DNA of 13,581 nt, from assembly GCA_964493015.1 (NCBI GenBank), contig CAZBLU010000039.1, positions 1-13,581 of the forward strand, written 5' to 3'. The first letter of the stretch is position 1, and the number at the start of each line of letters is the position of its first letter. The notes under the pieces were generated by a model that made no database searches, was not told where the DNA came from, and saw only the letters and a list, made by a program, of their open reading frames with translations. Of the stretch, positions 1 through 7,600 are shown in pieces. The DNA is from Caldimicrobium sp964493015. GTDB taxonomy: Bacteria; Desulfobacterota; Thermodesulfobacteria; Thermodesulfobacteriales; Thermodesulfobacteriaceae. The translations under genes and the position numbers were made by a program.

Positions 1-283
1 TCTCCTTAGCCACATCAGCTCTAAGTTGCTCAATCTCCTTTGTTAACTCAGCCCTAAGCTTCTCTATTTCAATACTTAAGTCTGCTCTAACCTTCTCAAT
101 CTCCTTAATGAGCTTGAGTTCCTTTTCTTTGATATCACCAGCGAGTCTGAGTTCACTTTGCTTTAATTCTTCTGAAGTAGCAGCTTTTCGTCTTTCAATC
201 TCCTCAATATACTCTGCAAGGATTTTAGCAGGAGTCTCCCCAAAGGCTCTAAAGGCCTCATAGACTTTTATGGCATAACCCAT
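1..283 (-). CDS. Coiled-coil protein with hendecad repeats (C-terminus beyond window)
   Basis: ATG at 281-283 is preceded by a good ribosome binding site (AGAGGTGG, 7 nt away). The frame stays open for 94 codons to the window edge, so the C-terminus is missing. The N-terminus (MGYAIKVYEAFRAFG, then an AKILAEYIEEIE helix) leads at about residue 40 into a highly charged helix rich in Glu, Lys and Leu. Residues 60-92 are three 11-residue repeats: KEIEKVRADLS, IEIEKLRAELT and KEIEQLRADVA, the signature of a right-handed or near-straight coiled coil. This layout resembles small DUF1640/CCDC90-like proteins of thermophilic bacteria, some of which end in a C-terminal membrane anchor; that part cannot be seen here. 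The family assignment is tentative and no function is proposed. It has its own candidate promoter and is probably transcribed separately from the ferredoxin gene upstream. Confidence 0.75.
   Translation of the reverse strand, partial: MGYAIKVYEAFRAFGETPAKILAEYIEEIERRKAATSEELKQSELRLAGDIKEKELKLIKEIEKVRADLSIEIEKLRAELTKEIEQLRADVAKE
8..106 (-). repeat. Three tandem 33-bp coding repeats (hendecads)
   Basis: Three consecutive 33-bp units (74-106, 41-73 and 8-40, in reading order) each encode an 11-residue unit of pattern (K/I)EIE(K/Q)(L/V)RA(D/E)(L/V)(S/T/A). The units are similar at DNA level but not identical, so they are diverged rather than freshly duplicated. The array continues beyond the left edge (next residues KE). 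Confidence 0.8.
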
Positions 284-306
284 AACTATACCACCTCTTT
301 TTATTG

Positions 307-335
307 AAATTAGCCTATTTTAGACAAAAGGTCAA
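307..335 (-). promoter_or_regulatory. Candidate sigma-70-type promoter of the coiled-coil gene
   Basis: On the minus strand TTGACC (330-335, 5 of 6 matches to the -35 consensus) is followed after 17 nt by TAATTT (307-312, a weak -10). It sits 24 nt upstream of the ATG at 283, so the leader would be short but would include the ribosome binding site. An overlapping alternative is TTTAAA, 17 nt, TAAAAT slightly upstream. This is pattern matching only. Confidence 0.3.
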
Positions 336-350
336 GGTCTTTAAAGGGCT

Positions 351-773
351 TCAAGCTGCCTCGCTCTGGATGTGAATTTCCATGGCTTTAGTAATACAAG
401 CAGCTACACAAAAGGCACAGGCAGTGCATTTATTAGGATCGTAAACAACTTTAAAGGTTTCTCTATCAACAGAGAGTGCTCCAGTTGGGCAGACCGCTGT
501 GCAGGCTCCACAATGAATGCAACGCTCTTCGTTTTTCATTACCTGCTGTCCAAGAGGTTGAACTTCTACTCCCTCTTCCTTAAGATACTGGAGCCCCTTT
601 TCTAAATTTTCTCTCTCCCCCATCAACTCAAGGATCATCAAGCCCTCTTTCCCAGGAGTAATAGTAGCCTTTAAAATATTAAAGATAAGATTATAATCCT
701 TGACTAAGCGATATACGATAGGCTTTTCCACTATTTCAGGGGAAAATTTTAAAAAAAGTCCTTTTTTATGCAT
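351..773 (-). CDS. NIL-domain ferredoxin with two [4Fe-4S] clusters
   Basis: A 140-residue soluble protein. Residues about 5-75 fit the NIL domain, a small ACT-like fold also found at the end of methionine ABC-transporter ATPases. Residues 85-126 form a bacterial-type 2[4Fe-4S] ferredoxin, with C85, C88, C91 and C95 followed by Pro, then C116, C119, C122 and C126. NIL-ferredoxins occur in methanogens and sulfate reducers, where some have been linked to sulfide incorporation into homocysteine together with a DUF39 protein; no DUF39 gene lies in this window. The start has a strong ribosome binding site (GGGAGGA). The gene lies 20 nt downstream of the YcaO-TPR gene, same strand, so the two are probably co-transcribed and functionally linked. 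The product class is clear; a role in electron or sulfur delivery to the YcaO-dependent reaction is inference. Confidence 0.9.
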   Translation of the reverse strand: MHKKGLFLKFSPEIVEKPIVYRLVKDYNLIFNILKATITPGKEGLMILELMGERENLEKGLQYLKEEGVEVQPLGQQVMKNEERCIHCGACTAVCPTGALSVDRETFKVVYDPNKCTACAFCVAACITKAMEIHIQSEAA

Positions 774-793
774 CTCTTCCTCCCATAAGAGAT

Positions 794-1891
794 TTAATTT
801 TTATTATGCAATATATTCTCACAATATTCAAGACCCCGCTTGGCCATAGTTAAATCAGGATCAAGAGCTAAGGCCTTTCTAAAGAAAATTTCAGCTGGAG
901 GAATAAAATTGAGATTTTTCAGACAGTATCCTGCATTGGCATAATCAACGGCTGAAGAGGGATTAAGCTCTGTTGCCTTAATAAAGGCCTCCAAAGCCTG
1001 AAGATAATCACCCTTTTTATAAAAGGCCCTTCCCATAAGATTATATAGTTCAGCTACCTCCTCAAAGGTTAAGGCTTCTTCACAAACCTTTAAGGCCCTA
1101 TCCAATTCTCCCTTCCTAAGATAGGAATCAGCAAAATGGGTATAAAGAGAAATCAAATCAGATGGAGGAGGATTTTGTAAGAGGACCTTTTCATAGGCAA
1201 TCACAGCCTCATCAACTCTACCCAATTCCTTAAGGATATTGCCATAATAACCATTAAGATAATACCTATCCCCCACTTCACTGAGAACCTCTTCCAGGAT
1301 TTTCTTAGACTTTTCTGGTTCCAGATAAAGAGGAAGGATACGGACAAGTTTAAAGAGATAAGGTATTTTAGTGCGTTCTCTAAAAAGGATGCCAGGAATA
1401 AGGGCATAAACTGCAGGAATTTTTAAGACCTCCTCTTCCAGATCTATGAGATATATTTCATAGCCTCGAGCCTTCATCTCTAAGGCAAGCCTTTCTAATT
1501 CTTCCACGTGATCCTCGGCATATAGATTAGGAAGGTCTCTCAGCCTCACTTCACCTGCCTTTTCTACAACCTGTCTTGCCTCTTCTAAACTGGCAAATTT
1601 AGGCAAACCACTCTCCAAGTATTTTCCCTCTGTGTCAAAGTCGCCAGCAAGCTGAGCTACCTCTGTTAAGGCTCTAATTAGGGCCCTCTCTGGGCTTGTC
1701 CCTGTCCCTGCAGCATAGACGATTTCACTTCTCTCAGGAAAGGTTGAAGGATCCATAGCCATAACCGCAACAGTAGGCACAGGCATACCAAAGGTCATGT
1801 CTCTTATCCAAAGCCTAATACCTAATCTCTCATAGGCCTGAAGTAATTCTTCAGCTTGGCCTCCTATAGAATCTCTTCTTATCTCTGGCAT
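794..1891 (-). CDS. YcaO-TPR protein, C-terminal part (downstream of a frameshift)
   Basis: This frame encodes the second half of a YcaO-domain protein. Residues about 10-190 contain the family's conserved FPERSEIVYAAGTGTSPERA stretch and LIRALTEVAQLAGDF. Residues about 207-350 are several tetratricopeptide repeats (for example AELYNLMGRAFYKKGDYLQA and LEAFIKATELNP) that probably bind a protein partner. The first in-frame ATG (1889-1891) has no ribosome binding site. Reading the same frame upstream gives NALSIRYGKP (back to about 1921), which completes the family motif ERHTNALS begun in the other frame. So this is almost certainly not a separate gene but the rest of the gene starting at 2541, which would be about 581 residues long. 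If it is translated at all as it stands, it would be by weak re-initiation at the 13-bp overlap. Confidence 0.8.
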   Translation of the reverse strand: MPEIRRDSIGGQAEELLQAYERLGIRLWIRDMTFGMPVPTVAVMAMDPSTFPERSEIVYAAGTGTSPERALIRALTEVAQLAGDFDTEGKYLESGLPKFASLEEARQVVEKAGEVRLRDLPNLYAEDHVEELERLALEMKARGYEIYLIDLEEEVLKIPAVYALIPGILFRERTKIPYLFKLVRILPLYLEPEKSKKILEEVLSEVGDRYYLNGYYGNILKELGRVDEAVIAYEKVLLQNPPPSDLISLYTHFADSYLRKGELDRALKVCEEALTFEEVAELYNLMGRAFYKKGDYLQALEAFIKATELNPSSAVDYANAGYCLKNLNFIPPAEIFFRKALALDPDLTMAKRGLEYCENILHNKN

Positions 1892-2541
1892 AGGCTTACC
1901 ATAGCGAATAGAGAGGGCGTTTGTGTGTGTCTTTCAATCAATTCACAGATAGCCTGCACTGCTGCCTCAGGATAGGTATTCCCCCCTGCAGAGCCATTAT
2001 ACTCATAGAGGACCAAAAACCAGTGAAAGGGAAGATATTTAATCTCCTTAGTGCGCGCTTCCAATGCTGGCACAAAGTATTGGGGTATCCGAGGGATTAT
2101 TTTCAGGGCCACCTCCTTCACCTTTGGCTCTTCCTCATCCTCCACAGATTGGAGAAATACCTCCCAAGGGATAGCTCTATCTCCCAGTTCCTCAAAGGGA
2201 GTTAAAATAGCCTTTTGAGGAACCTTATGATAAAAACTAAAGAGGGAAAATCTCTCCACAAGCTCCACAAGGGCACTTGCCTTAGATAAAAGCTCTGTCT
2301 GCCCCTTTCCCATTTGCTTAAAATTACCCGTAATTTTCGTCCCTTCTACATCATAGAGACTAAGATAAACGGGAATACCAAGCCTACCTTTATCTATACG
2401 CTTTAACCCTTTGTATATCCTTAAGCCATGGTTAGTTAATCTTTCCTCAACTATCCTTATGGTCTCTTCAGGAGGTAGGGCCTTATCAGCAGAGACCTTC
2501 TTTGAAGAGGAAAAAAATTTTTTAAGATAATTCTCCCTCAT
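1879..2541 (-). CDS. YcaO-domain protein, N-terminal part (truncated by frameshift)
   Basis: YcaO enzymes use ATP to phosphorylate backbone amides or related groups and so make azolines, thioamides or amidines; many have unknown substrates. The ATG has a fair ribosome binding site (AGGTGAGG, about 9 nt upstream), and the N-terminus looks complete. Residues 77-98 hold the glycine turn (MGKGQTELL) and the ATP/Mg motif SKASALVELVER. Residues 182-205 hold NGSAGGNTYPEAAVQAICELIERH, the second half of the nucleotide site given here by its key residues N182, G183, N188, E200 and R204. After H205-T206 the frame runs into 14 residues of non-family sequence and stops at 1879. The lost half lies in the next frame. 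As read, the product would lack much of the catalytic domain and all TPRs. Genes of this kind are known, but this one's substrate is not evident. Confidence 0.8.
   Translation of the reverse strand: MRENYLKKFFSSSKKVSADKALPPEETIRIVEERLTNHGLRIYKGLKRIDKGRLGIPVYLSLYDVEGTKITGNFKQMGKGQTELLSKASALVELVERFSLFSFYHKVPQKAILTPFEELGDRAIPWEVFLQSVEDEEEPKVKEVALKIIPRIPQYFVPALEARTKEIKYLPFHWFLVLYEYNGSAGGNTYPEAAVQAICELIERHTQTPSLFAMVSLCQR
1923..1930 (-). other. (AC)4 dinucleotide run, frameshift point in the YcaO gene
   Basis: On the minus strand GAAAG is followed by (AC)4 and AAACGCC. With four AC units the frame reads ERHTQTP and ends 14 codons after T206. With three units it would read ERHTNALS, the expected YcaO sequence, and continue to the stop at 794. 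The defect is therefore exactly one dinucleotide unit, equal to a -1 shift. No canonical slippery heptamer is visible. Confidence 0.75.
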
Positions 2542-2558
2542 GCCAAAACCCTCACCTG

Positions 2559-2567
2559 TGATATAAT
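2559..2567 (+). promoter_or_regulatory. Extended -10 promoter candidate for mnmA
   Basis: TGATATAAT is a perfect extended -10 element (TGn then TATAAT at 2562-2567). No convincing -35 hexamer is found 16-18 nt upstream, which is acceptable for extended -10 promoters. Transcription would begin near 2574, giving a leader of about 36 nt. It lies in the 68-bp divergent region shared with the YcaO gene. Confidence 0.5.
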
Positions 2568-2609
2568 TTTAAAGTAAAGAATAATTTAATTTATTTTTTT
2601 AAAAAGACA

Positions 2610-3662
2610 ATGGAAGCGGAAAAAATTGTAGCCATTGCCTTGAGCGGAGGGGTGGATAGCGCAGTTTCTGCCCTTCTTCTCAAGAAAGGTCTTGTTATAC
2701 CTGAGCCATGTAGGTTAATAGGGGTGACTTTTTGGCTTTTTGATGGACAGGAGAAGTATCTGGAAAAGGCAAGGAGTGTAGCTCAGTTCCTTGGAATTGA
2801 GCACCAAATATTTGATCTTAGAGCCCTTTTCAAGGAAAGGGTAATAAAGGCCTTTTTAGAAGGATATCTCCAAGGTATTACTCCCAACCCTTGCGCCCTC
2901 TGTAATCGTCTCTTTAAATTTGGGATAGTGCCCGAGCTGGTAAAAGCTAATCTCAAGGCCCACTATTATGCTACAGGGCACTATGTAAGGAAGGCAGAAT
3001 ACAAAGGTTATCCCCTTTTAAAGGTCTCTGCAAATAGGGCAAAGGATCAATCCTATTTTTTAGCTCTAATAAAAAGAGATATCATACCCCAACTAATCTT
3101 TCCAGTAGGCACCTTTACTTCCAAAGAAGAAGTGAAAAAATTGGCCCTTGCTGAGGGATTAAGTTTCTCTCAAGAGAGCGAATCACAGGATGTATGTTTT
3201 TTACAGGGTAGGAGTCTGAGGGAATACCTTAGGGAGCATTTTAAGGAGAGTGAAGGTGAAATAATTTATAAGGGTAAAGTTGTGGGGAAGCACAAGGGCT
3301 TTTATTTTTATACCATTGGCCAAAGAAAGGGCTTAAACGTGCCCTTAGGTAGACCCCTTTATGTTATAAGGATTGATGCCGAAAATAATAGGATCTATCT
3401 CGGAGAGGAAGAGGAGCTTGCCCGAGACACCTTTTGGCTTGAAGATATAAATTTTCATCTCCCCTTTGAGAGATGGGGAGAGGTCACTTTGCAGGTAAGG
3501 TATCGCTCAGAGAGGGTGCCTCTTCTTAAGCTAAGCCAAGTTGGGCCTCGTTGGCATGTGCTTTTAGCTAAACCAGTAAAGAGGGTTACTCCTGGACAGG
3601 TCTGTGCCTTCTATGAGGGGGATTTACTGCTTGGTGGAGGGATTATTGCTAAAGATATTTAG
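2610..3662 (+). CDS. mnmA: tRNA-specific 2-thiouridylase MnmA
   Basis: MnmA adenylates and thiolates U34 of the Lys, Glu and Gln tRNAs, giving the s2 group of mnm5s2U or cmnm5s2U. The 350-residue product is close to the family's usual 350-370. SGGVDS at 12-17 is the PP-loop ATP-binding motif. TPNPCALCNR carries C95 and C98, and SQDVCFL carries C196; C95 and C196 match the catalytic cysteine pair of the E. coli enzyme, and C98 completes a three-cysteine set proposed in some work to hold a [4Fe-4S] cluster. The central and C-terminal beta-barrel domains follow from about residue 205 (FYTIGQRKGL at 232-241, VRYRSERVPLL near 297). The start lies 11 residues before the PP-loop, as expected, but no Shine-Dalgarno sequence precedes it; the leader is A/T-rich. 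The last 14 bp overlap the convergent flgL gene. Confidence 0.96.
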   Translation: MEAEKIVAIALSGGVDSAVSALLLKKGLVIPEPCRLIGVTFWLFDGQEKYLEKARSVAQFLGIEHQIFDLRALFKERVIKAFLEGYLQGITPNPCALCNRLFKFGIVPELVKANLKAHYYATGHYVRKAEYKGYPLLKVSANRAKDQSYFLALIKRDIIPQLIFPVGTFTSKEEVKKLALAEGLSFSQESESQDVCFLQGRSLREYLREHFKESEGEIIYKGKVVGKHKGFYFYTIGQRKGLNVPLGRPLYVIRIDAENNRIYLGEEEELARDTFWLEDINFHLPFERWGEVTLQVRYRSERVPLLKLSQVGPRWHVLLAKPVKRVTPGQVCAFYEGDLLLGGGIIAKDI

Positions 3663-4590
3663 CCAAATTCATATCAGAAAACATCGCCACAGCTCTTAAG
3701 GCAGCCTCATAGGCAATCTGAAGGCTCTGTAGCTGTGAGGCAAGCTTAGCCAAATCGGCACTTTCCCTCTCCCCCAGATTGCTCTCCAAGGTCTGTTTGA
3801 AATCCTCATAGAGATTCTTTTTGGTCTCAAAATGTGCCATCTTGGACCCTACATCTCCCCTCTTTTGAGCTATATAATTAAAAATTTGATCAAGTTTATT
3901 TATAGCCTCCTGAATATTGTATTGCTCCCTTTGGTAGTCAATCCTGTTGTCAGCAAGAAGGGTCCTCTTTAGAGAGAGAAGGGTTTCAAAGATCCCGCTA
4001 TCCATAAAGACCTTTTGCCCATTTTCACCAAGTTTAAGTTTCATATTGAGGTCATAGCCAATTTCATAATCTTCTAAAGAACCCTGATAGATCACGCGCT
4101 CTATTATCTGTCCATCGGGAAGGGTTTCTTTAACGATCTTAAAAGGGGTCTCTCCAGGAGGATAACCAGTGGTCTTATTTCCTCCAAATAGATATTTTTC
4201 TCCCAGTTGAGAATTGGCTAAGGCCAAGAGGTTTTGCACCAATTGGTCAATCTCCTGAGCAGTAGCCCTTCGTGCGTTGAGATCCTGAGTAGCATTGGCA
4301 GCTTGAATGGCTAAAACCTTTGCCCGAGCTACAAGATCCTCTACATTGGCTAAAGTTGACTCTTGGGCCTTAAGAAAGGCATAGCCCTCATTTATGGCCC
4401 CCAGATAACGATCAATTCTTGCTATCCCCTGTTTATAATTGAGGGAGATAACTGCTCCTGGAGGGTCATCAGAGGGCCGAAGAAAATTTTTTCCAGAAGA
4501 TATTTTAAGTTGCGCTTTACTTATCTCAGAGGAGAGCCTTTCCAAATCGGCAAGGAAACCTCCAAACTTGGTGTTCATCCCAATTCTCAT
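3649..4590 (-). CDS. flgL: Flagellar hook-associated protein 3 (hook-filament junction) FlgL
   Basis: FlgL forms the second junction ring between the FlgK ring and the flagellin filament and is exported through the flagellar type III system. The 313 residues show the flagellin-like ends: an N-terminal helix MRIGMNTKFGGFLADLERLSS followed by KISSGKNFLRPSDDPPGA, and a C-terminal helix LQIAYEAALRAVAMFSDMNL. The central part (GEKYLFGGNKT near residue 130) is typical of FlgL. The length is normal for the family, in contrast to the enlarged FlgK upstream. The chosen ATG has a good ribosome binding site (GGGGGTGAT about 7 nt away); M5 is a less likely alternative. The stop of flgK is 14 nt upstream. 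It is the last gene of the operon, and no hairpin terminator is visible after it, because mnmA overlaps from the other side. Confidence 0.95.
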   Translation of the reverse strand: MRIGMNTKFGGFLADLERLSSEISKAQLKISSGKNFLRPSDDPPGAVISLNYKQGIARIDRYLGAINEGYAFLKAQESTLANVEDLVARAKVLAIQAANATQDLNARRATAQEIDQLVQNLLALANSQLGEKYLFGGNKTTGYPPGETPFKIVKETLPDGQIIERVIYQGSLEDYEIGYDLNMKLKLGENGQKVFMDSGIFETLLSLKRTLLADNRIDYQREQYNIQEAINKLDQIFNYIAQKRGDVGSKMAHFETKKNLYEDFKQTLESNLGERESADLAKLASQLQSLQIAYEAALRAVAMFSDMNLAKYL

Positions 4591-4604
4591 TTAGAGATCA
4601 CCCC

Positions 4605-7600
4605 CTATCTCTTAGCAGAAATCAGGGCTTCAAACATGTCCTCAACGGTTGAGAGGACTTTTGTTGTGGCTATAAAGGCCTGTTGATATTTAAGCAAATT
4701 TGCCATTTCCTCATCAAGCGAGACCCCAGAGATACTATCTTTAATAGCTGAGAGTTGGCGAAGCAAGTCATCAAGGAAGCTTCTGCTCTCTTTAACGGCC
4801 TTGGTTGCCGTGCCTACCTCTCCTACAATGCTTGCATAGTAATTTTCTAAGGTTGAAAGATTAAGTTTTTCCCTGGTCTCTGTGGCAGAGTCTGCTATAG
4901 CCTGAGCTATGCGATTATCACCTCTTTTTAACTTATAACTATTTGAGGAATATATGATTCCTTCACCACCTTTAGTCATGGAGGATAGTTTTGATGTAAG
5001 AAAGGCAGAGAAATTACCGTTACTTTCTAAGGTGAAATAGGAGACCCTTTGAGATCCTAAGCTTAAGTCCCTAAACCTGATGTATATCTTGCCCTCGTTA
5101 GTAATTTCAGCAGTTAAATCACCAAAATTGTCACCATCAAGGTCAAGGGTATTTAGCCAGTTTAGAATGTCATTTAGATTAGGATTAGTAAAACTGTTAG
5201 TTGCCTGAGCTATGAGCGTGTTATTAGAATCAAAGATCCTTAGTGTAATATCTTGTGTCGGAAAGGTAGGATTTCCTGAAACTTTGTAATCACTTAAATA
5301 AAAATAAGAATTTGTTAATTGATCATAGCGTAAGGCATTTCTCTGAAGGGATGTATTTGGTGTGGCAGGCCTGGTGTCTAAAGATACAAAGCTTCTTGTA
5401 TTATACAAACCAGTTGTTTCAAGTATTAAATGTCCCTCTCTGTCCAGACGTGCTGAAAGAGCATATATAGCATTTTCTGTGGCATTAATTCTCTCAAGAA
5501 GCTGGAAGAGAGCTTTATCCGTATAAAGCTCAACTCTAAAGGGATCTATTACTTGGTGATCCTTGTCCAAGGCATCAAGGGGGCTTCCTTTTTCATTAAA
5601 GAGATAAAAAGATATTTCTCCCATCTTAAGTGGGACATAGCCGGTATCTGTTCTTACTAATCCCTCACTTCCTTCAAAGATGCTATCTCCATCGTCATAT
5701 ACTTCAATAGTAAAATAGGCTAAACCTGGTGGTGTTCCAGGCTCTGTAGGATCAAGCCAAATATAAAATTTATCCCCATTAATCTGAGCCTTTATGCCTG
5801 CCACGTTATCAAAGTTATTAATCAGTTGAGCAAGATTAGCACCACTATTGACTGGAGGGGAAGATCCTATGTAATTACCATTACTATCAAAATATCTAAT
5901 CCTATACACAGTAGCCGTATTGATTGAAAGTGAGGCATCGCCCTCATAAATAGTTGGTTTTATAAAATATGCAAGCCCTGAGAGGTATCTAAATTCATTC
6001 GTCCCACTGATACGCACTGAAGGGATATCCAAGTTAAGGCTCTTCAAGTTGCTTAAAAAACTTTGAGAAGTATCTATGGGGTCAGCAGTTGACTCTAAGG
6101 TCTCTCCAAGTTCAAAGCCATAAACCTTAGTCTGATTGGGTTCAAGACGCATGACCATATGCCCAAATTCATCTATATAGGCCCTAAAGAATGGTAGACG
6201 ATTAAGTTTAGAAAGTATAGTTTGAAAATTGTCAGCGGGGTCTAAAGGATCGTTGGGATCATCGGGATCTATGCTTACAGCATAGGCACCTAAAGCGCTG
6301 TCCCACCTAATCAGGGGCATCAATCCTGATACTCCCTCCTCCACTTCAAACCAAAGGGCACCAACTGGGGCCTTGCTTGGAGTAAGCTCAAACCTCAAAA
6401 TATTTCCCTCAAGGTTTGCCTTAATACCATTTGAGCCATCTAAGATATTTAGTAAGTCCTGCCAGGAAGTCCCAGCAGGTATGGTGAGCGGGCTCCCAAG
6501 GTCATTACCTGTGGCATCTTTGAATTTGATGGTGATTGGCCCTCCTAAGACATTGCCTGTAATGGTTCCTTCATAAAAGGCCTGTGGTGGAAAGATATAA
6601 GCCCTGCCTTTCTCATCATAGGGCCTCACATAAAGGGTATTCACCTGAAAGGTTTGAGTTACATTAATGGGGGTATCACTTCTAAATATTCCAAAAAGGG
6701 GCTTTTGGCTTATTAGAGCTGATACATCCATTTTTCCTGAAGAGATGAACTCTGGCCTTTGCACAAGAAGGGGATTTACTGAGAGATCTGCTGGATCTGT
6801 GCCATGGAAAAAGAGATTTATCCCAGTAGAAAGAAGTATGCCTGAAGTATCATTGGAAAAGGCAAAGGAAATACCTTCTCTTGCCTGAAAGACAAGCCTT
6901 CCACCACGAATGATGGCTCTAAGGTCATAGTTGGGACCCGTATTAAAACCTGCCTGATTGAGAGCCTGGTTGATCACGTTGGCAAGATCATCCAAAGTTG
7001 CATCTTCCGAGAGATTAAGCTCTACCCTTATAGGTCTTATTTCTCCTTGGTCCTGTCTCACCCAGAGATAGAAGAACCCCTCTCTATTTAGATCAAGAAA
7101 ATAGGGAAGCTCTTTGATAAATTTTGTAGCGCTATAGGCCCCCTCAAGCTCCTTAGAAAAGAACTCAAGGCCCACTCCCTGAGTATGAAGCTCGTTTACA
7201 GCCTTAACCAGTTCCTCTCCAAGGAGCTTTAGTTTCCCAGCCAGGTTTAGCTCTTCAACCCTTCTCTGATAGGCTGGATCATCAAAGGTACCAAAATCAA
7301 GGGCAGAAGGAGCTGAGGTAATACTAAATTCAAGCTTTCCTTGCCCCCTAAAGGCATCTTCCACATAGAGCCTTCCGTCCTTTATATAGGCCTTGACAGT
7401 AAAACTGAAGGCCTTTTCAATCTCATTAAGAAATTCTCTCAATGTCGTATTACCAGAGATTATATTAAAAGAACCTGAAATATCCTTTCCAAAGTGATCT
7501 TTACCTGTAAAATTTATAGTCCCACTTTGGATCCCAAGATCTCCAAAGGTATCGCTCTCCGAAAGGGCTCTTCCTGAGGGAAGGTAAATTCCCTTGGTTG

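Noticed and set aside
341..375. Possible hairpin terminator after the NIL-ferredoxin gene
   Set aside because: The GGC/AAGCC pairing gives only a very short stem and no T-run follows, so an intrinsic terminator is not supported.
1915..1932. Programmed -1 ribosomal frameshift in the YcaO gene
   Set aside because: The region has AC repeats but no X-XXY-YYZ slippery heptamer, and no clear downstream hairpin or internal Shine-Dalgarno stimulator is seen. A one-unit slip of the dinucleotide run explains the frames better.
4363..4686. Plus-strand open frame opposite flgK/flgL
   Set aside because: It lies antisense to two well-conserved genes, has no ribosome binding site and encodes no recognisable protein. 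The same holds for the other frames opposite the flagellar genes.
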